This document shows, piece after piece, positions 61,501 through 64,000 of a stretch of 64,000 nucleotides of DNA. The stretch's first letter is position 1; each line of letters starts with the position of its first letter. A program made the translations under genes and the position numbers. The stretch comes from a virus, in IMG/VR virus record IMGVR_UViG_3300030333_002778, positions 25,461 to 89,460 of that record; one strand, 5' to 3'. A model generated the notes under the pieces. It ran no database searches. It worked only from the letters and a program-made list of their open reading frames with translations, and was not told where the DNA came from.

Positions 61501-61999
61501 TACCCGCATCATCATAACTAAATGCGCCTAATCTATCAGTACATTTAGCAGGTAAATTAATAGTTACAGCTTTTTGATCTACTGTACCTTTTCCACCATC
61601 TCCTGTCATAAGAACAGTAGAAACATATACTTTTAATTGGTCCGCAGATAATGCAAATATCCAAAATCTATTTGCATCATTGTAATTAGGAGTAATAACA
61701 ACACCTTGAGCAAATCTATTATCACCTCCTAAACCACCTAAAGTGGCTCCATCCATATATTGCTCATCTGTACTATTCCAAACTGTAGCACCATCAGTAC
61801 CAAATAACATAACCCCTTCATTATAAGATGTCCCAGGATTATAAGCACTATCTGCACAATAAGAAGCTACACCGGCAGGAGCATTTAACTCTTCAGTAAA
61901 TAATGCTGTACCAAAAAACACAGCCGATGGTGGTAATGCTCTTTCACTGATTTGTGCTCTTGTACCAAATATAAATTGTTTAAACTTACTTCCTGCCAT
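49556..61999 (-). CDS. Giant 4147-aa adhesin with metzincin protease motif
   Basis: This is probably the main host-recognition or surface-digesting fibre. Residues about 60-420 and about 1480-1820 are two propeller-like regions sharing a LLFYSDGREVFNS / MLFGTDGATVWNS block and a downstream SPDSKYLYY strand, ending IGLPQYL. They resemble gliding-motility-associated, type IX-secreted proteins of Bacteroidetes. Between and after them are Cys-rich modules of the form C-Y-x-L-x-x-C...YVG...C-x-V (for example CYTLSSCCGTSY). Residues 2229-2239 are HEVMHAMGFQH, the complete metzincin zinc site, with TASIMQG near 2367 as a candidate Met-turn. Residues about 3311-3360 and 3594-3643 hold DPNAINYNPAATFDDGSC-type repeats. 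The C-terminal 500 residues are unassigned. It begins MAGSKFKQFIFG, with no signal peptide. Confidence 0.85.
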   Translation of the reverse strand: MAGSKFKQFIFGTRAQISERALPPSAVFFGTALFTEELNAPAGVASYCADSAYNPGTSYNEGVMLFGTDGATVWNSTDEQYMDGATLGGLGGDNRFAQGVVITPNYNDANRFWIFALSADQLKVYVSTVLMTGDGGKGTVDQKAVTINLPAKCTDRLGAFSYDDAGTTKYGIILKEAGNNKFHVYKAAAVTGNNPNMSAVVTTAIGSSYNDNDAANNACIKFNRDATKVATIYQSTIGTSGTPVTTAKVEVFDFNKSTSVLSNYGSFDVDINDAGEQDAKRPILIPRAKAYDLEWEHGLSNTLYVPWFNTTTNKCEIRQVALNSADNTLSSSTVVPNSSSDKAFFSLYRSPYTDTVYVASPNVISNTGGYSSNYNDSYSGQYMSAITNSGSHNFQFDPEYIDFSGMSFNAGVQKGVNNIALAGEYSSSTYHSLTPCDTQVEYTMDENGRIWSLNGALDATLVADVSDIPNRANIAVQKETHYIYLLAGTGTTYKIYKIDPITSTVDSGTSLSDAGATITGYTLIAGKDGTATDLIAIVNTSGGHKYATIVIATGVTTPAGNAQAGITPLGLAVIGTDYFVTHLKRVYKNAAGTWSLLANTNAGLADSIKGLSTDDTVLYGYVDDKRYTVNQATGELTLARDITTNSGDTWNYEVNGAGIANRATLITNDSSIGTHVDKVITVSEYAGCYTVATTGSSGTTSITLLTSSDNCAACGSVGIDDTTSDYACKLLVSCCTIGSTPRRILGTTTDPGISVGSVYQITANQQNSDQLNRCVEAVSNDEALWISFGDGSLGYIETSGGTVSSTAYIQSTITPSGTIKDIAFDKHGNGYVTNTAHDLQWFVPHIDTTTRSLTSLNVFNALDFNDNDELITAGITGGVTQVQRATVDYDGTVSIVSTLNNANCAIVGDISVHMSTGTYYAIGNGAGNSTSTTDNLFSLDPTSLTVGTNADLSSTLSLGANELVKGLEIIGTKGWVLTWDAISLTCKLYPVVLSTGALDGSAITLGGKYEIAPTGLAYNNPCQYWTPFSPGVTSYVSTESCQASTTSVDCCYKLIECDSGASIYTQTNLAAYADLYVNLGTAGTCYKVHKWGDGGCLGAVDVTVVANYGSCELCNAVQDTCYRLLKCGDLSTSPVYTTSTLTPSISAYVGRVVQLEGENFCRQVDTLGTTTDLASAAAQTIINGASSCSACKFNITLTRCDDSNVQIDVDYTSSPTLHGYIGTSFAVKIASLGSSEDQYCWTVDSDIVGPHHIVYPTATLTDNYTDCTSCTNPTACYTLSSCCGTSYVADQVVSNTCGLVAGDVGKVIEAELLVSGVTYTGCWTVSSSASCTGVLKDSNITIYNSTNNGDGVVGNCDSCNTNPCEDCKELLPIDIKQAPVSVAPSVVKDIENKIITFSSPASLSSVSWKVAEFNPIHGVNWFWGKQVGLIWKTLGVPRTKNGGASNMKGWTRSSKSYAPTSTAIHSVEKDVTFGLITTKEYKRGDLLFYSDGREVFNSSHERMTNCLPGQLLDGGSGGDNKYARQQCIVVPDPSSGTTSDVFNKYYLVYNTCFDGPVKWSKINMNTVGGLGEVELVGKNTELIANSTERLAVTSTPADGSNVWWILECGTGATDGTKFRAHKVSSTGIAAPVTTTLAGNLKFNSNDSYRRNALIKVSPDNKYISISGKDEKNRDFVQLYTFNYSTGVITFVSTVIKKEEIGGVEFSPDSKYLYYACNNNTSMPVLYRKLIASNTSDQKFEFKYGVPGMSAPSSKSVNIYDMQIGPDYKMYVSTSFGYTIANNKLLVLNNITNENINDIGVYPYSLNGKNIGIGLPQYLKRCKTCNSSDNVADAVIDETYDYAEATPLSMPSGLEAYKLTQCSNATELCSSSDGTCYTGTTSSIPDSSPYGVRGLNHSWRAISNRLMPGIIDVGVAMRHQEIVDAIADLSTGEDQFVYISYSWVAPGSLLPFGISNWKDTSTSPPTLTDTRIAVLPESGPGTANATGRCNNYQPTGEGETAGQYGAGYTKSQTVTFPEFVQEVDNALRAVEGLFNSTFNTDCGYGANLTLKFLPYGDNPPLTTEANPPTPSAGNSRVEQAKVDLTSVNTFVEGSPNNYLYWTDTVLGIPDPSIYSAKGYLTDTAIVGATSIDTGVPVTNVKCGEIRFAMGLTDDARSTAPAGIVDGVYATCLRGYHQFNTLQDKWQKGGNLIIFDVNENWRKADQPNIIIDNPDGTGQILNVSIDAAAAHEVMHAMGFQHFTRQEADYDLTKNAATAQQNEYNPPITADQFDFTWWRNYGPPEQGGNTLTRFGPPFGWEEYYRNPASLNTTYVYTDPNDPSFVYDWTPAMPGNPFDYSFPMGQRTGQTAFPWGDIYTLGRIPETASIMQGWGQGLNLRDFYIVNGMPSAAATGITAETAMNWSQVDKRAVCGLYGNADPNFINMDGQCNVVPEIGGQVYYVSQAFNSTLDNAAINGGLVVWDPGADATSPTCTSCWYVEAVEVSDISDLTLGLEYQVNIEGNVDSCEDCEPAIANITCVKLTRCDTTETQYAVFEDVFETGANFDNPLYTDLDVCTESDVVAIGQTGPEVIWTSNADILSLCTTANASQELNNEGNLYVQLNEYPNVCYKVECQTCLESEPEPESTGLQAPAIFLLNETPPRARHSWGISDNYQGIDWSELGPQADAEIQLPPGFGTSTFNINYHRMSKFFEASDTPDSDIVAFGFQYQPCVNNQVFPLANTNVLQGTISSDYNSTLFLAPSCPESIWNAWRNGGAVDVGNYLWQDGDSNNSQSRCAVVIGYTNFDLFMMFHGSGAFNNLMNAAPGYDLAGVIYQLVVGGIFNPPLIHLWQDHPISYYEGLQTYTGAPMNNFRNCVVANAIYDDQGQSNMDANNCYAYAYVLMKETATVQSYNWNDVFGPFVVDVSGDPQINPFAMLGFDEFTQQVPYGFMEYLSQFDPEDNAITAEDIATAYGTGTDHHLWNRTQKIFSVDTEIMQFINPSGCASSTLAPIQNNFASLTDGNPNPIVFGWPETYGVQAEENQETPAAIPSECSCNSSVAEEVTMYASYISCGSCCNTVETCFTFTNCQDPDDTFVAYISEDTMFGSSEILEYVLGGYNFKLASAPSTVNGIDDYPFTGKCYTAEICSGIVAADGESIIGPGICGTGDCIPQGFVTILNINPYMLEITTTLSVEQANPSDSFFNECETFLPQDFYDQYTPVESAIGCLNYPPIPSYTLTPCYMSMGMTCPPITYIIPNADLDDAYLNNKVVTISDSGQYPNPNNGGQCPDINCVFTISLSEDLQIVPTNTVTVLNSYQNCEMAVEQESAVFGCNDEEALNYDPCATVNNGTCNYPLGDCMDPNAINYNPAATFDDGSCLYPVDPNIVPEKPVLTFEGQCKNTCISLDVMDDLFEKASQMCDICFPPKGLQLEPVIPNPLSTVPEEYPEGPGLTAASFPPPPLSDTLGDNVSESPDENVNPVCVTLPTGGIDFDEGPGDVELGLACECQEWNYLNNPAVADLNIAAGTSGYNWINAAIQSPYAEVNGLFNNAVGAELAPLETFVGQGIVGSEEVLTANYGTTVWEDCAQFTSYIDSDGIPPQVAFQTGAEYPCGTVLGCTDQNAYNWNPLVTVNIPSSCCYTAGCTDPAALNFDPMNCFSVPSMCVYTEPEPPEPALLPETSFGNSNIYVFLPITSEVIYDYGDNSVGNVQVKESSTWTRVLKKLIKFKNNVIVPTYNKIKLERGDNYTGKLYVIPTVYNLKGLYSSLDGAGPNAGSVMDWSPTWWIDYSSGGTKVDTLGNWSSKTAMGLQDKDYLRWFTYPLTGNKGANANTLPAKFRSIFGWTNVIPGSNPDTHPSQDYELNSRAWNTGLGNWKKYHNTLLRELMELPEGQVNPQNDRSVHAGFSDWYHEFEGGDTNPICITFMSNSIGAYHFTNPSRIISNYPAEVKPQAMKQGKGVREGDIEASKVCGKSNSRKWTWGGYSGVGYGINSLISNKNGFEVAPLYQESFKLFTSVHKYGVDQNGNKTSSGYSRFKALIIVSNYENYNVSNPSVESIDFLYHLYGAVGQGHITNRGHISCESFMEMNDAHKYSAKIVTDPNVPNPYMGKRGNQKTSFDPKLDMWGTKKAGSAGASLSRYGIRFTEGYKNYTKFTVDEFYKIMLNNLAF

Positions 62000-62003
62000 T
62001 TAT

Positions 62004-62705
62004 TTAATTTTGTAATATTATTTCACCATTTTCAAAGCATACTAGTCTTACCCATCTTTCAGATTCATGGAATCCTATATTTAGACCTATATTATTTTCT
62101 TTAGTATTTATATAATACCCTCCAATACCTTCTTGAATAGCTCCTCCGCCACCTCCTAAAAATTTTACTATATCGCCATATTTATAAGTAAAAGTAGGAA
62201 CCCATACTAAACTACCTCTAGCTTGCCAAGCTTCTTTAACATTTCCGCATACACTCCATCCACCAATATTTATTTGAGTATAGCAAGGACTATTAAAACT
62301 TTGATCTGGAGTTTCACAATAATTAGAATAAATAGGATATCCATTTTCATCTAATCCTCCTACTAACGGAGATTCTCCTAACCATTGAAAATATAAAAAT
62401 TCATCTGTAGTAGCATTATCTCTAGGAATAACTTTAACTATTTGTCCTGGTTGATATGTACTATCTTTATCCCATATAGCAGATCCTCCAGCAGTCCACT
62501 TATCACCACAATCACAAGGTTCTGGAACAAGACCACTCATAATATCTATATATGCTCCAAGGATTTTAGCTTCACATAACATATTATCATCTGCTTTTCC
62601 AAAAGCTCTTCTTAAAACAAATTCATAGACTTTATCAATAAAGCATATTTTAAGATCCTTTATCCTCTTTTCTATATCGTATTTTGTATATTTATTAAAT
62701 GCCAT
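62004..62705 (-). CDS. Virion protein with two carbohydrate-binding-like modules
   Basis: After a helical N-terminus (residues 1-65) come two related segments: AIWDKDSTYQPGQIVKV (about 76-92), then further on LVWVPTFTYKYGDIVKFLGG (about 166-185), each followed by aromatic and Pro/Trp positions. The W..y..GdiV pattern resembles CBM5/12-type chitin/cellulose-binding modules. A role in glycan contact at the tail is inferred. It lies 4 bases upstream of the giant adhesin and overlaps the collar gene by one base, suggesting one tail-fibre assembly. Confidence 0.6.
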   Translation of the reverse strand: MAFNKYTKYDIEKRIKDLKICFIDKVYEFVLRRAFGKADDNMLCEAKILGAYIDIMSGLVPEPCDCGDKWTAGGSAIWDKDSTYQPGQIVKVIPRDNATTDEFLYFQWLGESPLVGGLDENGYPIYSNYCETPDQSFNSPCYTQINIGGWSVCGNVKEAWQARGSLVWVPTFTYKYGDIVKFLGGGGGAIQEGIGGYYINTKENNIGLNIGFHESERWVRLVCFENGEIILQN

Positions 62706-63679
62706 TATAATTTTATAATATATGCTACTACATAATATTTAGGTAAAATACTAAATTTATTAGGACTAGATTTTAATCCTACTCCTCCTCCTGTATTACC
62801 AGATAATTGAACTATATGACTATGTTTACCATCTGAATTTGTAGCTGCAGCTTTAGCATCATTTGTATTTACATCTCTTGTCTTAACAGTTACGCTTTTT
62901 CCTGCAGATACATCAGTACTTACAGCTGCATCACCTGTGAAAAAATGTTGATGATTACCTCCTGATGCAATAGTTGGAGTTACATTTTGCATATCATGAA
63001 AATGAGATGGAATATTTTTAGGATGTAATTGTATATTATTACTACCATCTGTACCTCCCCCTCCTGTATTTCCAGGAGCAGCAAATGTACTATCATCTTT
63101 ACCTACAACAAATTTACCTCTTAGATCAGGAGTATTATTTGTACCATCACATAAAGCCCATCCTGAAGGAACACTAGAAGTGGATCCAGACCACATAGTT
63201 ATTATACCTTTTGGTATACCAAAACCAGAACTATTCATAAGGTTTAAAAGATTACCTACGAATATAGTTTTGCCACAAGGAACTGCTGCTGCTGTTGACA
63301 CCATCATGTCACCTCGTGTATTTCCATCATTTCCATCTGAAATATAAACTTGACTAATGGAACATCCGGGAGATCCTGGCATAGCTAATGCACTAGGTGT
63401 ACCAGGTGCAGTAGGCGCACTTGTATTTCCACCTGTTGTTGTTCCCGAACCTGTAGTTGTTGTTGTTGTTGTTCCTGTTGATCCTGATCCTGCTGAAACA
63501 CCTTCAGAATAAGTATTTGCATTATTATCAACACCTACTGCAGGAGGATAATATTGACTAACTACATTATCTGAAGTACTATCAGAATTTCCATAAGATA
63601 TTCTACCTGTTTTTCCTATTTGTGATTTATAATATTTTTTATTATTATCACAATCAGGACAATCTTTTTTATATGCCAT
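62705..63679 (-). CDS. Tail collar domain protein
   Basis: Residues about 155-195 match the phage tail collar domain: IPKGIITMWSGSTSSVPSGW followed by ALCDG and TPDLRGKFVVG. Downstream are His-rich beta segments (HSHIV, HFHDM) and an ending YYVVAYIIKL typical of such fibre tips. The N-terminal part has a Thr/Gly/Ser low-complexity linker (about 65-95) after a small Cys-rich start (DCPDCDNN). It likely forms a trimeric fibre or receptor-binding component with the neighbouring proteins. Confidence 0.88.
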   Translation of the reverse strand: MAYKKDCPDCDNNKKYYKSQIGKTGRISYGNSDSTSDNVVSQYYPPAVGVDNNANTYSEGVSAGSGSTGTTTTTTTGSGTTTGGNTSAPTAPGTPSALAMPGSPGCSISQVYISDGNDGNTRGDMMVSTAAAVPCGKTIFVGNLLNLMNSSGFGIPKGIITMWSGSTSSVPSGWALCDGTNNTPDLRGKFVVGKDDSTFAAPGNTGGGGTDGSNNIQLHPKNIPSHFHDMQNVTPTIASGGNHQHFFTGDAAVSTDVSAGKSVTVKTRDVNTNDAKAAATNSDGKHSHIVQLSGNTGGGVGLKSSPNKFSILPKYYVVAYIIKL

Positions 63680-63688
63680 TAAAAAATA

Positions 63689-64000
63689 TTAGTTGCAAGA
63701 ATTACAAGGTCCTTTATAAGAACACAATCTATTTACTTGTTCAAATATTTTTTCAGCTTCTTTTGTTTTACCACACTCTGCTGCATAGGTTAAAGCTTTA
63801 TATAATGTGAATGCATCTAAAGCTTCTTTTCTTTTTTGATCTGTAGAGCAATCTTCACATGATCCTAAATCAGAAAACATTTTATTTACACAACATTTTA
63901 TTGTTCCATAAACCCACGCAAAACTACTTGCGCTTAACCATTGATCATTTACTTTTACTCTATATTGTATTTTATAAATACCTTGGGTCATCACATCACC
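63689..64000 (-). CDS. Cys-rich virion-type protein, cut by the window edge
   Basis: The frame is open to the end of the window, so the true start is outside. The visible Met (63991) and the GTG before it (63994) are not convincing starts. The part seen has beta segments (IYKIQYRVKVNDQWLSASSF), a helical middle with CEDC, and a C-terminus rich in Cys (GPCNSCN). No family is recognised. It is the first member seen of the tail-fibre operon and lies nine bases before the collar gene. Confidence 0.6.
   Translation of the reverse strand, partial: GDVMTQGIYKIQYRVKVNDQWLSASSFAWVYGTIKCCVNKMFSDLGSCEDCSTDQKRKEALDAFTLYKALTYAAECGKTKEAEKIFEQVNRLCSYKGPCNSCN

Noticed and set aside
49556-61999. Diversity-generating retroelement acting on the adhesin
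   Set aside because: No reverse transcriptase or template-repeat pair is visible in the window.
1-64000. CRISPR array, rRNA, integrase or insertion sequence
   Set aside because: No spaced direct repeats, ribosomal sequence, recombinase motifs or terminal inverted repeats were seen.
1-64000. Reassigned stop codon as known in some crAss-like phages
   Set aside because: TAA, TAG and TGA all end genes at sensible positions, and the long genes are free of each in frame.

Overview
This window is a contiguous piece of a low-GC, densely coding tailed phage of the crAss-like group (Crassvirales). Four things support this. There is a replication block on the + strand and a virion block on the - strand, meeting at convergent ends near 15.56 kb. 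The gene order 'connector, very large muzzle/nozzle protein, two large cargo-type proteins, giant RNA polymerase-containing protein' is that of crAss-like virions. The giant protein carries the RxPT...ADFDxDxM signature of a double-psi beta-barrel RNA polymerase. Starts lack Shine-Dalgarno sequences, and two intergenic sites fit the Bacteroidetes promoter TTTG-N19-TAnnTTTG, so the host is probably a Bacteroidetes. Modules in the giant adhesin resemble type IX-secreted and gliding-associated proteins of environmental Flavobacteriia/Cytophagia, so an aquatic host is plausible (inference). TAA, TAG and TGA are all used as stops, so there is no stop-codon reassignment. Capsid, portal and terminase genes are not in the window and presumably lie past base 64000.

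Bases 1-2000 (+) hold very small, mostly overlapping genes, several encoding single-pass membrane peptides. They are split by about 660 bases (661-1320) with no gene but a strongly self-complementary sequence that folds into an elaborate RNA: an 18-bp helix with one bulge leads to a four-way junction, and there are about ten further hairpins. This is the best candidate for something undescribed.

Bases 2000-15560 (+) are the DNA metabolism block: family A DNA polymerase with 3'-5' exonuclease, SF2 helicase, a winged-helix/Zn-knuckle protein, DnaB-like helicase, Sak4-like ATPase, SSB, a TOPRIM primase lacking zinc ligands, rIIA-like and rIIB-like proteins, a RusA-like resolvase and a PD-(D/E)XK exonuclease. 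Together they suffice for fork progression and single-strand-annealing recombination.

Bases 15566-64000 (-) are the virion and lysis block, read from high to low coordinates: Cys-rich protein, tail-collar protein, carbohydrate-binding-like protein, a 4147-residue adhesin with a metzincin protease motif, small structural and lysis-type proteins, a NUMOD1-metallophosphoesterase fusion, three connector-type proteins, the 1913-residue muzzle, two cargo-type proteins (1035 and 1201 residues), and a 5153-residue protein. That last protein combines an RNA polymerase core with a complete PD-(D/E)XK nuclease motif set and two degenerate zincin-like segments. It is probably packaged, injected and used to transcribe early genes. 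All assignments come from motifs and gene order read by eye; no database search was run.
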